From positions 1 through 64,000 of the forward strand of contig NZ_PDZR01000006.1 in assembly GCF_002891535.1 (NCBI RefSeq): DNA of 64,000 nucleotides. The letters are read 5' to 3'. The translations under genes and the position numbers were made by a program. A model generated the notes under the pieces. That model worked only from the letters and a program-made list of their open reading frames with translations. It was not told where the DNA came from and searched no databases. Positions 18,601 through 26,799 of the stretch are shown here, in pieces (the first letter of the stretch is position 1; each line of letters opens with the position of its first letter). Source of the DNA: Methylocella silvestris (GTDB lineage Bacteria; Pseudomonadota; Alphaproteobacteria; Rhizobiales; Beijerinckiaceae).

Positions 18601-19224
18601 GACCGCCGGTTCGGACGGCGCGACCGCCGGGATCGCCTCCCGGCGCAAGGATTCGGCGAGCGGCGGCGTGATGGCGACGGCTTCCTCGGAGCCGCCGCCG
18701 GCAAGCTGGGCGATAGACCCATCGGGCAGCAGGGCGAGCCGCAGTTCGACATCGAAAATTTCAAGCCGCTTCGGCGCGATCTTGCCGCCGGCGAGCGACA
18801 GGAGATCGACCGAGACCTCGGCGCGCGGCGCGCTGAGCAGGGTTCGTCCCGACTGGTCCTTGACGACGAGCCGGTCGACGCCGAGCGTCGGCGAATAGCC
18901 GCGCTGCAGCATGGACGTCTGGCCGAAGGCGAAATCATAACCGTGACCGAAACGCTGATCGAGCGCCTGGGCGATGCTCGGGCCGAGCCCGTCGATCGCC
19001 ATCGGCCCCTGCGCCAGACGGACGACCAGAAACACGCCCATGGTGACGAGGACGGCGAGAAGGGAGGCGACGACATAAGCGCAGGAGCGCGCAAGCACGG
19101 GCAGCCGGCCACGCGCCCTGAGCCGAGGAAGATCGACCTCGACCGCAAACTCCGCCGGCTTGTCCGGGACGGCGCGCTCTGGCGAGTCCTCACGCTGTTC
19201 GACCAACCGCTCGCGGCCTTTCAT
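15631..19224 (-). CDS. Giant AsmA/DUF3971-like envelope protein
   Basis: About 1,197 residues. One transmembrane helix follows a basic N-terminus (VLARSCAYVVASLLAVLVTM), then a very long beta-rich periplasmic part with repeated short strands. This is the architecture of AsmA-like/DUF3971 proteins such as YhdP and TamB relatives, thought to bridge inner and outer membrane and carry phospholipid. The C-terminal AsmA-like end contains GLTVDGWIDFARDAVDMKGTF and the characteristic GTVSTPTLSINPLSAIAPGIFR. The ATG at 19224 gives MKGRERLVEQ; a 36-residue upstream extension is possible. It is a single gene, convergent with tyrS and divergent from bcp. The lipid-transfer role is inferred from the family. 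Confidence 0.85.
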   Translation of the reverse strand: MKGRERLVEQREDSPERAVPDKPAEFAVEVDLPRLRARGRLPVLARSCAYVVASLLAVLVTMGVFLVVRLAQGPMAIDGLGPSIAQALDQRFGHGYDFAFGQTSMLQRGYSPTLGVDRLVVKDQSGRTLLSAPRAEVSVDLLSLAGGKIAPKRLEIFDVELRLALLPDGSIAQLAGGGSEEAVAITPPLAESLRREAIPAVAPSEPAVPAGAPAAEPPAQPKPRALLVKQLSSAMRLVIDALTSPNSQIAAVDRVGITRGRIVIDDRTSNQKMTFDGVNLAFDKTDAGTRFDLSVDGPNGRWSASGLASGQPGADRRLTFSLQNLSMDEILLATGVRTIGADFDMPLSAHVDIGLRADGVLSEAVATFGLGSGYLRFDDPNDEPLIVDEIKGGVHWDGGKRRIMVDPVTLVAGQSHGAVSGFLALPEREGDAWTVELGAPEPLVAAPERPGQQPVVLDLVSLTGRLFLADKKFIIDKFMLGGPQAGFSMTGDVDWTNGPRVRLGASIDPTPVSIVTRLWPSFMAAPIRNYLLDHVGAGVIRQGSMRLDFSAADLESMRNEHSPPDEALLVDFVVSGGSVEFLNGAPPLTGIDGVGHVTGRSTTFTTTSPSLVEAGAGRILTIAPGGSFHIPDSEQRPVPAAIVANVSGAVEAVSELLSREALKPYASLPLDPATLRGQVDGRLEVDLRLGPKMGPADTSLKINATASNFTADNILGKEPLDAATLNIVVDSTGLKASGQGKMFGAPATVELAQPAGKPAFANVHVLVDDAARARQGLGGVPGVTGVIAAAISAPLGAGPNVKAEVELDLSRAAIDWPGASKPLGRPGKAKFALVVTDGQSVLDQIAFDAGTLQARGQIELAADQSIQSAKFPQVKFSTGDDARLEALKVGETLKVTVRAQTIDARPFLKTLLASSADATPAPGVVAGAPAAGASTAAIKEIDLDVKSALLTGYNKQVLSGLELRMLKRGDQFKQLSFAGRFGRDTVSGNLAGPSNASQLTMLSDDAGSLLLFTDLYRHMERGQLQANMQLGPAMSGTLVINAFVLRDEPALRRLVAESAPAGDAADKLRNIDAGAMAFNRLQVRFDRAGTRLQLHDGVINGEAIGLTVDGWIDFARDAVDMKGTFVPAYAVNNLFSKIPVVGLILGGGANEGLIGVNYRVEGTVSTPTLSINPLSAIAPGIFRQIFGVGQHIPGAGQ

Positions 19225-19496
19225 GCAAGCTGAAGCTGGAAACTTCAATGCTACGCGAATATAGGGAAACTGTCGAAGCCAACGCTTTCCTTGAAGCGAT
19301 GGTTCGCGGTCATGAAACGCCTCGTCCGTCACCGCGTCCGCTCGCGACGCGCGACACTGCGGGCGCGGCGTGTCGATGCGGCTTCGGCTCCGGGAAGCCC
19401 CTGATTTATCAACTGCGGCGCGCTCGCGGCTCTAACAATTGTGTTTCAAATTGAGGAAAGATCGATGGCGGTCCATTGCGACGAAAGGAAGGCGGC

Positions 19497-19982
19497 ATGA
19501 CGCGCGCGGCAGGCGGAAAATGGGAGCCGGGAACGGTTGCGCCGGAGTTCAAGCTTCCCGGCGATAACGGCGAGCCGATCTCCCTGCAAAGTTTCGAGGG
19601 GCGCAAACTGGTGCTCTATTTCTATCCGAAGGACGACACGTCGGGCTGCACCAAGGAAGCAATCGACTTCAATCAGCTGAAACCGGAATTCGCGAAGGCC
19701 GACGCCGCGATCCTTGGCGTCTCGCCAGATACGACCGCAAGTCACGTAAAATTCAAGACAAAGCACCAGCTCGACCTCGACCTAGCCTCGGACGAGTCGA
19801 AGGCAATGCTCGGCGCCTATGGCGTCTGGGTCGAAAAGAGCATGTATGGCCGCAAATATATGGGCGTCGAACGCACGACGCTGCTGATCGACAGGCAGGG
19901 CGTCATCGCGCAGGTGTGGTCCAAGGTGAAAGTGCCGGGGCACGCCGAAGCCGTGCTGGCGGCGGCGAAGGCGCTGCCCTGA
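19497..19982 (+). CDS. bcp: Thiol peroxidase BCP (peroxiredoxin)
   Basis: A 161-residue peroxiredoxin of the BCP/PrxQ type that reduces hydroperoxides in the cytosol. The peroxidatic cysteine sits in YPKDDTSGCTKEAIDF. The resolving cysteine found five residues later in E. coli BCP is absent (TKEAIDF), so this is a one-cysteine form that must use an external thiol. The conserved arginine lies in GVERTTLLIDRQG. The ATG at 19497 follows gaaaggaag, a good ribosome site; an earlier in-frame ATG at 19476 is less likely. It is convergent with eipA. Confidence 0.94.
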   Translation: MTRAAGGKWEPGTVAPEFKLPGDNGEPISLQSFEGRKLVLYFYPKDDTSGCTKEAIDFNQLKPEFAKADAAILGVSPDTTASHVKFKTKHQLDLDLASDESKAMLGAYGVWVEKSMYGRKYMGVERTTLLIDRQGVIAQVWSKVKVPGHAEAVLAAAKALP

Positions 19983-20013
19983 TCGGCAGGCCGCGTAAAA
20001 ACCGGTCAGGACG

Positions 20014-20601
20014 TCAGAACGGGTTCCAGGTCGAGGCCGGCGTGAATTTCAGATAGCTGACGTTGAAGCCGAGCCGGGCGCCGACGCCGGAGCGGATAGG
20101 CACGACATAGACGTCGTCATTGATCAACGCGGTGACTCCGAAGCCGCCGACAAGATAGGCCGATCCGTCGACGCCGCCGAAGCGGCGGAAGATGGCGTTG
20201 GTCGCGGGCAGATTATAGACGAGCATCATGGTGCGGTCGCCGTCGGCGCCGGCGTCGAGCCCAAGCGACGGCCCCTGCCAGAAGACGCGCAGATCGCCGG
20301 CGTTGCGGGTGTGCATCACGCCCTCGCCATAGCGCAGGCCGCCGAAGAAGGCGCCTCCTGCCTCCTGGCCAAGGATATAGCCGTTCGGCTTGCCCCAGCG
20401 CTGCGTCGCCGATTCGACGGCCTGGGCGAGGCCGCGCGAGATTGAGCCGAAGAATTTGTGGCCGTCGGCGACGATGTCGTCCGGCGAATATTCGGCCGGC
20501 CGCTCGGATCCTGGATTGGCGGAAGCAGCGCCGCCCAGCCCGATCCACGAGGCGCCCGCCAGGGCGGCGAGATTTTGGGTGAACTCCCTTCGCGACCGCA
20601 T
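20014..20601 (-). CDS. eipA: EipA-type periplasmic protein (DUF1134)
   Basis: 195 residues matching the DUF1134 family, named EipA in Brucella, a small periplasmic beta-barrel protein needed for envelope integrity. The mature part contains GHKFFGSISRGLAQAVESA, GYILGQEAGGAFFGGLRYGEG and a glycine-rich C-terminal SGVGARLGFNVSYLKFTP. The N-terminus SRREFTQNLAALAGAS carries a twin-arginine motif before a short hydrophobic stretch and an Ala-rich cleavage region, so Tat export is possible; most homologues are described with Sec-type signals. A single gene on the minus strand. Family assignment is confident; the Brucella-like role is inference. Confidence 0.85.
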   Translation of the reverse strand: MRSRREFTQNLAALAGASWIGLGGAASANPGSERPAEYSPDDIVADGHKFFGSISRGLAQAVESATQRWGKPNGYILGQEAGGAFFGGLRYGEGVMHTRNAGDLRVFWQGPSLGLDAGADGDRTMMLVYNLPATNAIFRRFGGVDGSAYLVGGFGVTALINDDVYVVPIRSGVGARLGFNVSYLKFTPASTWNPF

Positions 20602-20748
20602 GTCGATCCTCCGCGCTTATCCTCGCGCCAAACGCCGCGCTCTTATCGCGAGCATTGCGGCAAGAGGGTTAATGAACCGTTGCGGATGCTGAAAACGCGC
20701 TTAATCGGCCGCGCCAAGCGGCTGCGGCGAAGCGGTGAAGCCGGCGAG

Positions 20749-21600
20749 CTACGGGCGAATGGCGTTGCGATCGCCCCAGGCGATGAAAGGCCCGTTGCGG
20801 AATTGGCGCCCGGCCTTGCCATATTGCAGCGGATGGCGCTCGCCATCGAGCACGATGCCGCCGGCGGCGCGCAAAATGGCGTCGCCCGCCGCCGTGTCCC
20901 ATTCCATCGTCTGGCCGAAGCGCGGATAGACGTCCGCGTCGCCCTCGGCCACGGTGCAGAATTTCAGCGAAGACCCAGCGGCCCGGCGCTCGTGAATGGG
21001 CAGGCTGGCAAGAAAGGCTTCGGTCTCGGCGTCAAGATGCGAGCGGCTCGCCAGCGCGGTCAGGCCATGCGAGGGCGCCGTGCGGACATGGATGGCGCGG
21101 CGCTCCCCGGGCGGCGGCAGCGGCGCGCCGGGCTCGACGAGGCAGCTTGTCGCGACCGCTCCGCCGATCCAGATCCGCCCGAGCGCCGGGGCGTAGACGA
21201 CGCCAGCGACCGGCGCGCCATCGACGATGAGGGCGATGTTGATGGTGAATTCGCCACTGTGCTGCAGGAATTCGCGTGTGCCGTCGACGGGATCGACAAG
21301 AATGAAGTTTGCGCCTTCGACCGTCTTCTTGCCGTGGGCCGAGGCCTCCTCGGCGAGGACCGGATAGGCGGGGAGCCGCTCGGCGAGACGCTCGAGGATA
21401 ATCGCCTCGGCATATTCGTCGGCGTCGCAGACGGGGCTTTTGTCCGGCTTGTGGCGGGCGTGGGCGTCCGACGTGTAGACCGACATCACGGCGATGGCCG
21501 CCTCGACGGCGATTTCCGCGAAAATCTCGGCCGCTGCATCGCGATCGATCGGCGCCCCATTCGGCGCCGCGTCGACAACAGGATTAATTTCGAAAGCCAT
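20749..21600 (-). CDS. cysQ: 3'(2'),5'-bisphosphate nucleotidase CysQ
   Basis: A 283-residue member of the inositol monophosphatase superfamily. It hydrolyses 3'-phosphoadenosine-5'-phosphate to AMP in sulfur assimilation. Metal-binding motifs are visible: LAEEASAH (first Glu), ILVDPVDGTREFL (DPxDGT) and EWDTAAGDAILRAAGG (WDxxAGD). These fit CysQ better than inositol phosphatase. The start at 21600 (MAFEINPVVD) is chosen over a TTG-type start nine codons upstream. No sulfur-assimilation genes adjoin it. An AT-richer leader of 298 bp separates it from carA. Confidence 0.88.
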   Translation of the reverse strand: MAFEINPVVDAAPNGAPIDRDAAAEIFAEIAVEAAIAVMSVYTSDAHARHKPDKSPVCDADEYAEAIILERLAERLPAYPVLAEEASAHGKKTVEGANFILVDPVDGTREFLQHSGEFTINIALIVDGAPVAGVVYAPALGRIWIGGAVATSCLVEPGAPLPPPGERRAIHVRTAPSHGLTALASRSHLDAETEAFLASLPIHERRAAGSSLKFCTVAEGDADVYPRFGQTMEWDTAAGDAILRAAGGIVLDGERHPLQYGKAGRQFRNGPFIAWGDRNAIRP

Positions 21601-21898
21601 GAAATATCCAGGTTCCGCCCTGACCACGCCTTTTTGGCGGCGATCGGCGCGGCGTGGTTCCGAGCGTCACAGTAACTTAGGAACGGCGCGTCGCAAAATA
21701 AAGTAACACGCAAATTATTTAACAATCAGGCAATATTCGTGAAATCACAACTTCGCGCGCGCCTCGGCGCAAACGGGTTTTGTGACGCACGCGCTCACTA
21801 TCGCCTTCGGAAGGTCGATCAACTTCGTCGGAAGGGCAAAAGAGTTCAACGCATTGAATATTGACGGGCAAAAAAATTTATATCTGGTTAATGTTTCT
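21601..21898. other. AT-rich intergenic region between cysQ and carA
   Basis: About 300 bp, locally AT-rich for this genome, especially 21690-21730 and 21850-21900 where runs of A and T occur. It lies upstream of cysQ and downstream of carA, both on the minus strand, so it should hold the cysQ promoter. No open reading frame with credible content or clear terminator hairpin is seen. Confidence 0.4.
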
Positions 21899-23095
21899 CT
21901 AGCCTTCCGATTTTTCCATCATCTGGGCAAAACGGCGGAACAGATAATGGCTATCGCGCGGGCCGGGCGAGGCTTCGGGATGATGCTGAACCGAAAAAGC
22001 CGGCCGGTCGGTCAATTCCAGGCCGCAATTCGAGCCGTCGAACAGGGAGCGATGCGTCTCGCGGGCGTTTTCGGGCAGACTCGAAGGATCGACCGCAAAG
22101 CCGTGGTTCATCGAGACGATTTCGACCTTGCCGGTGGTGAAGTCCTGCACCGGATGATTCGCGCCATGGTGGCCCTGGCGCATTTTGACGGTCCGCCCGC
22201 CGAGGGCGAGCGCCAGCATCTGATGGCCGAGGCAAATGCCGAAGGTCGGGATCTTCGCCGCGAGCAACTCCTTGATGACCGGAACCGCGTATTTGCCGGT
22301 CTCGGCGGGATCGCCCGGACCGTTCGACAGAAACACGCCGTCCGGTTTCAACGCGAGAATTTCCGCCGCCGTCACGGTCGAGGGCGCGACGGTCACGTCG
22401 CAGCCGGCCTCGGTGAGGAGTCGCAGGATGGTGCTTTTGACGCCATAATCGATGGCGACGACCTTGAACTTGCCGCCCTCCGCGGAGCCATAGCCGCTCG
22501 CCTGCGTCCAGGGAGTCTGGCTCCATTCGTAACGCTGCGTCGAGGCGACGCTCGGCACAAGGTCCATGCCTTCGAGGCCGGGCCATTCCGCCGCGAGCCG
22601 CTTTAAATGCTCAAGGTCGAATTCGCCGTCGGGAGAATGGGCAATCACCGCATTGGGCATGCCGCTGTCGCGAATCAGCGCAGTCAGCGCCCGCGTGTCG
22701 ACGCCGCAAAGGCCAATAATGCCGCGGCTTTTGAGCCAGCCGTCGAAATGGCGCGTCGAGCGGTAGTTCGAAGGGCCGGTGATCGGCGCATGCACGATCG
22801 CGCCGCGCACGCCGGCGGCGGCCGCCGGGTTGCTGGTCTCAATGTCCTCGTCATTCGCGCCGACATTGCCGATATGCGGAAAGGTGAAGGTGACGATCTG
22901 CCCGGCATAGGAGGGGTCGGTCAGTATTTCCTGATAGCCGGTCATCGCCGTGTTGAAGCAGACCTCGCCGACCGCCTCGCCGATTGCCCCCAGGCCGACG
23001 CCCTCAAGCACGAGGCCGTTGGCCAGCACCAGAAGCGCGGTCGGGCGGGGAGCCGGCCAAATGGGGGCCGACGCTTTGTCTTGATCCAAGGTCAT
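21899..23095 (-). CDS. carA: Carbamoyl-phosphate synthase small subunit
   Basis: A 398-residue glutaminase subunit that supplies ammonia to CarB for carbamoyl phosphate, used in pyrimidine and arginine synthesis. The N-terminal domain contains FNTAMTGYQEILTDPSYAGQ. The class I amidotransferase domain contains the nucleophile in TFGICLGHQMLALALGG and the histidine-glutamate pair near SVQHHPEASPGP. Length is normal. It starts at 23095 (MTLDQDKASA). yqeY runs divergently 229 bp away, a conserved alphaproteobacterial pairing. carB is not in the window. Confidence 0.96.
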   Translation of the reverse strand: MTLDQDKASAPIWPAPRPTALLVLANGLVLEGVGLGAIGEAVGEVCFNTAMTGYQEILTDPSYAGQIVTFTFPHIGNVGANDEDIETSNPAAAAGVRGAIVHAPITGPSNYRSTRHFDGWLKSRGIIGLCGVDTRALTALIRDSGMPNAVIAHSPDGEFDLEHLKRLAAEWPGLEGMDLVPSVASTQRYEWSQTPWTQASGYGSAEGGKFKVVAIDYGVKSTILRLLTEAGCDVTVAPSTVTAAEILALKPDGVFLSNGPGDPAETGKYAVPVIKELLAAKIPTFGICLGHQMLALALGGRTVKMRQGHHGANHPVQDFTTGKVEIVSMNHGFAVDPSSLPENARETHRSLFDGSNCGLELTDRPAFSVQHHPEASPGPRDSHYLFRRFAQMMEKSEG

Positions 23096-23324
23096 GCTCG
23101 CTTTACACCCATGCGCCGGAGCGCGATGCGTCCCGGCGGGATGCTCGCGTTGTTTAATGTGGTCGCCCCCGTGACGCCGGTCGATCGCGCGCCGGCCGCC
23201 CCTGCGCGGACAACGGCCGAAGGCTCAAATCCATGTGGGGTTTCGACCGGCGCAAAATTAGAGGCAAGGGCGCCTCGCGTCAATTTGTGGCGGTTTTTGC
23301 CGGCTTTTTGGAAAGTTAACGACC

Positions 23325-23783
23325 ATGTCGATGCGCGAAGATTTTACGAGCGAGCTCAAGCTGGCGATGAAAGCCGGCGACAAGGCCCGCGTCGGGGCCA
23401 TCAGAATGATCACGGCAGCGCTGAAGGATAAGGACATCGAGGCGCGCGGCCTCGGCAAGACGGTCAGCGACGACGATATCCTCGCCTTGCTGCAAAAGAT
23501 GGTCAAAAGCCGCCAGGAATCGCTCGAAATCTACGAAAAAGCCGGCCGCGACGACCTCGCCCGACAGGAGAGCGGGGAGATCACGGTGATTCGGGGTTTC
23601 CTGCCCGAGCCGCTCGACGACAGCGCGGTCGAGGCCGCGATCGCCGCCGCCATCGCCGAGACCGGCGCTGCCTCGATCAAGGACATGGGTAAGGTGGTCG
23701 CCGCGCTCAAGGCGAAATATGCCGGGCGGATGGATTTCGCCAAGGCCAGCGCCGGCGTCAAGGCAAAGCTCAACGCGGCGTGA
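23325..23783 (+). CDS. yqeY: GatB/YqeY domain protein
   Basis: 152 residues of the YqeY family, related to the tail of the GatB amidotransferase subunit. The N-terminal helical part begins MREDFTSELKLAMKAGDKAR and includes the conserved ALLQKMVKSRQESLEIYEKAGR. The C-terminal tail domain ends in GRMDFAKASAGVKAKLN. It may assist tRNA-dependent amidation or bind tRNA, but its function is unproved. In relatives yqeY leads straight into dnaG-rpoD; here about 6 kb intervene. Its 3' end overlaps the convergent hydrolase gene by 14 bp. Confidence 0.92.
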   Translation: MSMREDFTSELKLAMKAGDKARVGAIRMITAALKDKDIEARGLGKTVSDDDILALLQKMVKSRQESLEIYEKAGRDDLARQESGEITVIRGFLPEPLDDSAVEAAIAAAIAETGAASIKDMGKVVAALKAKYAGRMDFAKASAGVKAKLNAA

Positions 23784-24960
23784 CGAGGCGGCTTCGGCCG
23801 CGGAGCGTGCCCGGATACGATGATTTATCCTTAGGGATGCTCTGGCCGAGGATCAGATTGATAATGTCGTTGGTCAGCGCAACGGCGAGATCCGGGCCGG
23901 AGCTGGTTTGATCGACCGTGACGCCGAGGGCATTGATCAACACGAAGGCCCCGGCGTCGGAGGCGACCACGCCCGGCTGATCGCTGGCGGCGAAGGCAAT
24001 ATAGGATCTAAACCCCTCGAGATCGCCGTCTTTCCAGACGGTGGCGGGAAAATTCCCGGCGGCGGGGCTGAGGAACCAGCCGAGGCCAAGGCTCTGATCG
24101 CCCCACTTGACGGTCGTCGCCGACGATTGGGTCGCCGCCAGCGTCGTCGATAAGGCGTTGGAGACAAGTCCCATGTTGAACAACAGCCATTGCAGGATGT
24201 CGGCGGTCGAGGCGACGATGCCGCCTGCCCCGAAATAGGCGGGAAATAACGGCCAGCCTGGCGTTGCGGCCGAGAAAGGCGGCTTCGGCTCAATTGAATA
24301 ATCGTAATTATAGCCTAGAGGGAGATGCTCCAGCGAGGCCCAGTCGAAGAAGCAGCAATTCAGGCCGAGCGGCTTGAAGAGTTTTGCCGCGACGAGATCG
24401 GTGAAAGTACGCAGCTCGAGACTGCCGCCGGACAGAACCGCGGCCATCAAGGCGAAGCCGAGATTGGAATAGAAATACTGTTGGTTGAGCCCGGCGAGAG
24501 GCGGCGGCGAGGCGTTGAGATAACTGAGCATCGCCCTCTGCGAATAGGGCTGCGGCAGAAACGGCGGCAGATCGGTCGGATCGGCAAGATTATCCGCCGG
24601 CAGGCCGGAGCTATAGCTCATCAGGCTGTCGAGCGTGATCGCGCCGAGCTTCGCGCTGATCGGCAAGGGACCATTGGGCGCGGTGTACTTCGCCAGAGTT
24701 TCCCCGCTCGCCCCGCTTCGAATCGCGTAAGCATAAAGCGTCGAGGTGAATGTCTTCGACACAGAGGCGATCTCGAAGGGCGTGTGCGGATCGAGGGCAA
24801 GATCCTGGCCGAACTGGTTCTGCACGTTGCCGAAGAAAAACATGCGCCCCTCCGGGAAAGAGGGGCTGGCGCATCCGGCCGCTATGCCAAGACCCTTCGG
24901 CTGCGTCTTGAAATAGGGTTTAACGAGATTCAGAATATCGCTTCGGCTCGGCTCCGGCAT
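23770..24960 (-). CDS. Serine hydrolase, beta-lactamase/class C-like
   Basis: 396 residues from the ATG at 24960 (MPEPSRSDIL). The serine hydrolase fold of class C beta-lactamases and D-Ala-D-Ala peptidases is seen: SxxK at 66-69 (FEIASVSKTFTSTL) and a downstream tyrosine motif in SLMSYSSGLPADN. A later GxWKDGD-type turn (TVWKDGDLEGFRSYIAF) may stand for the third motif. No signal peptide is obvious, so secretion is uncertain. The start is supported by aggggga just upstream; a longer frame starts with TTG at 25038. The stop overlaps yqeY tail to tail. Substrate unknown; esterase or peptidase are both possible. Confidence 0.82.
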   Translation of the reverse strand: MPEPSRSDILNLVKPYFKTQPKGLGIAAGCASPSFPEGRMFFFGNVQNQFGQDLALDPHTPFEIASVSKTFTSTLYAYAIRSGASGETLAKYTAPNGPLPISAKLGAITLDSLMSYSSGLPADNLADPTDLPPFLPQPYSQRAMLSYLNASPPPLAGLNQQYFYSNLGFALMAAVLSGGSLELRTFTDLVAAKLFKPLGLNCCFFDWASLEHLPLGYNYDYSIEPKPPFSAATPGWPLFPAYFGAGGIVASTADILQWLLFNMGLVSNALSTTLAATQSSATTVKWGDQSLGLGWFLSPAAGNFPATVWKDGDLEGFRSYIAFAASDQPGVVASDAGAFVLINALGVTVDQTSSGPDLAVALTNDIINLILGQSIPKDKSSYPGTLRGRSRLVTPR

Positions 24961-25043
24961 GGCTCCCCCTGCGGTTCCGGCTATTTTCGCGGCCCGGAAT
25001 TGTGAAGAATAGTCGACCGATTGCTTTTGCGGCGTCAACTATC

Positions 25044-25097
25044 CGAAGCGGGCGTGACTGCTCTCGCGCGCGAAGCGGGCGTGACTGCTCTCGCGCG
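25044..25097. repeat. Two perfect 27-bp tandem repeats
   Basis: Two identical adjacent 27-bp units, each beginning cgaagcgggcgtgactgctc and ending tcgcgcg, at 25044-25070 and 25071-25097. They lie in the 170 bp between the serine hydrolase start and the panB stop, both genes on the minus strand. The unit is a multiple of three and forms no strong hairpin. It is probably a slippage or short duplication; a regulatory role is unsupported. Confidence 0.9.
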
Positions 25098-25131
25098 CGA
25101 CGCTGGCGCTTCCGCCGCGCGCCGCGCCGGA

Positions 25132-25950
25132 TCAAACGCCGGCCCGGGCGGCCATGAAGAGCTCAAGCTCGTCCGGCGCCATATGGACGAGATTTTCCTC
25201 GGCCGGAAAGTCGCCGTCATGCACGTCGCGGGCATAAGCCGAGGCGGCGTCTCGCATCAGCCGGCCGACCTCCTGATAGCGCCGGTTGTGGCGGAAATTC
25301 CGCCCGCCAAAGCCGAGCACGTCGGTCATCACCAGCACCTGCCCGTCGGTCCGGCGGCCGGCGCCTATGCCAATGGTCGGGGCGCGGACAGCGCGGGTGA
25401 TTTCCGCCGCCACCTCCTCCGGAATCATTTCCAGCACCAGCATTTTCATGCCGGCCGCATCGAGACGGATCGCATCCGCGAGGAGTTTCGCCGCCTCTTG
25501 CGCCGAGCGGCCCTTGAGGCGCTTTTCGGCGTGAGTCTGGGGCTCCAGTCCCAAATGACAGCAGACCTCGATCCCCGCGTCACAAAGCGCTTTCAGGACG
25601 GCAACGTCGGCGCCCTCGAATTTGACGATATCCGCGCCCGCACCGATAAGGGCGCGCGCGCTGGCGATGGCGATCTCGGCGCCGCCATAGGTTTCAAACG
25701 GCAGGTCGCCGATAATCACGGCGTCCGGCGCGCCGCGCCGCACGGCGGCGACATGATGGCGCATGTCGGCCAGCGTCACATCGCGCTCGCTCGCATAGCC
25801 CAGCACATTGGCCCCGACGCTGTCGCCGACGAGAAGGATGTCAACGCCGGCCTCGGCCTCGGCGCCGGCGGTCGGCGCGTCATAGGCGGTCAGCACGGCG
25901 ATGGGGTCGCCGCGCCGCTTCATCTCGAAAAAACGTTCCGTTTTGCTCAT
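25132..25950 (-). CDS. panB: 3-methyl-2-oxobutanoate hydroxymethyltransferase
   Basis: A 272-residue PanB. It transfers a hydroxymethyl group from methylene-THF to 2-oxoisovalerate, giving ketopantoate for pantothenate and CoA synthesis. Family blocks seen: VLTAYDAPTAGAEAEAGVDI, LLVGDSVGANVLGY, CHLGLEPQTH and IGIGAGRRTDGQVLVMTDVLG. The ATG at 25950 gives MSKTERFFEM and normal length; the much longer in-frame extension upstream is spurious. No panC or panD lies nearby. Metal ligands (two Asp, one Glu of the family) fall in the conserved blocks. Confidence 0.95.
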   Translation of the reverse strand: MSKTERFFEMKRRGDPIAVLTAYDAPTAGAEAEAGVDILLVGDSVGANVLGYASERDVTLADMRHHVAAVRRGAPDAVIIGDLPFETYGGAEIAIASARALIGAGADIVKFEGADVAVLKALCDAGIEVCCHLGLEPQTHAEKRLKGRSAQEAAKLLADAIRLDAAGMKMLVLEMIPEEVAAEITRAVRAPTIGIGAGRRTDGQVLVMTDVLGFGGRNFRHNRRYQEVGRLMRDAASAYARDVHDGDFPAEENLVHMAPDELELFMAARAGV

Positions 25951-26138
25951 CGGCGGCCATGCCTCACATGTTCGACATCCGGGCCCGCTTATGTCGCAAG
26001 GGTCGCCGCGAACGGTCAACATCGAAAGCGCCTGACGTAAATCCTTCCGAACCGTAAACAGGGTCCAAAAGCCAGACTCAAAATTTTGTGTGCGGCGCAG
26101 CTCTACCGATCGAAGGCGCCCGATGCTACTTTGGTCGT

Positions 26139-26588
26139 GTGAAGAAGCGAGGATCATTTTTGCGGACTGCGCGCCTGCCAGACCAGAAAAAAAAGCCGCT
26201 TGCCCAGACATCGCTCTGGCGACGCCTTTCCGGATTGCTGGCGCTTCTTGCTTTCGCCTTGTCGCTGGCCCTCGCTGCGCCCGCCGCCATGGCCGGCGCA
26301 CCCGGCGGAAATTGCGGCCTCTGCCTGACGCAGTCCGCCCCCACTGAGCGCCTGCTGCTTCCCCTGTCTGAACAAGAGTCAGATCCCGCCGCGCCGCAAG
26401 GCCCCAGCGAGCTGACGGGCGGGACCTTCGCGGACGCCGACGAAGCGCACGCTTTCGAAGCCGCGCTTGCGAACGCCGCGACGCTTGGCCGGATGGGCCA
26501 AGAGGCCAGCTGCTTGCGGCCGGAGGCCTCCCCCATATCCTCGACCGGCGGCTACGACCCGCCCCTGCGTCCTCCCCCAGCCGGCTGA
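26139..26588 (+). CDS. Possible small secreted protein
   Basis: A 149-residue frame beginning with GTG (VKKRGSFLRT). A basic stretch is followed by a hydrophobic helix (SGLLALLAFALSLALAAP) and a cleavage-like AMAGAPGG, the form of a signal peptide. The rest is low in aromatic residues, with CGLC once and a proline-rich tail. I do not recognise it. It ends about 210 bp before the carbonic anhydrase start. The upstream part of the frame has no clear ribosome site. A competing frame lies antisense. Treat it as plausible, not established. Confidence 0.4.
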   Translation: MKKRGSFLRTARLPDQKKKPLAQTSLWRRLSGLLALLAFALSLALAAPAAMAGAPGGNCGLCLTQSAPTERLLLPLSEQESDPAAPQGPSELTGGTFADADEAHAFEAALANAATLGRMGQEASCLRPEASPISSTGGYDPPLRPPPAG

Positions 26589-26799
26589 ACCGCGAGACGG
26601 TCCGCCTCAAGCGCGGGCCTGCGACGGAATCCTTGCGCCGTCTCCTGACAGCAGGAGTCTGACCTCAGCGCTTGCCGGCGCCCGTCTCGACTCCGTCTCA
26701 GAGACTCCAAGTCGCCTACCCGACTTCCCGTTACGCCACAGCTCACCTGGCCGCGCGCCATCGCGCGACCTCGCCCTCTCAATTTGTCGAGAAAACGCC

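Noticed and set aside
17869-19233. A 454-codon frame antisense to the AsmA-like gene
   Set aside because: Shadow of a conserved gene, with low-complexity basic composition.
25951-26610. N-terminal extension of panB by 220 codons
   Set aside because: It would exceed every known PanB and begins far upstream without homology; ATG at 25950 fits.
26642-26657. Small ctcctg/caggag hairpin as a terminator
   Set aside because: Stem of only six pairs and no T-run.
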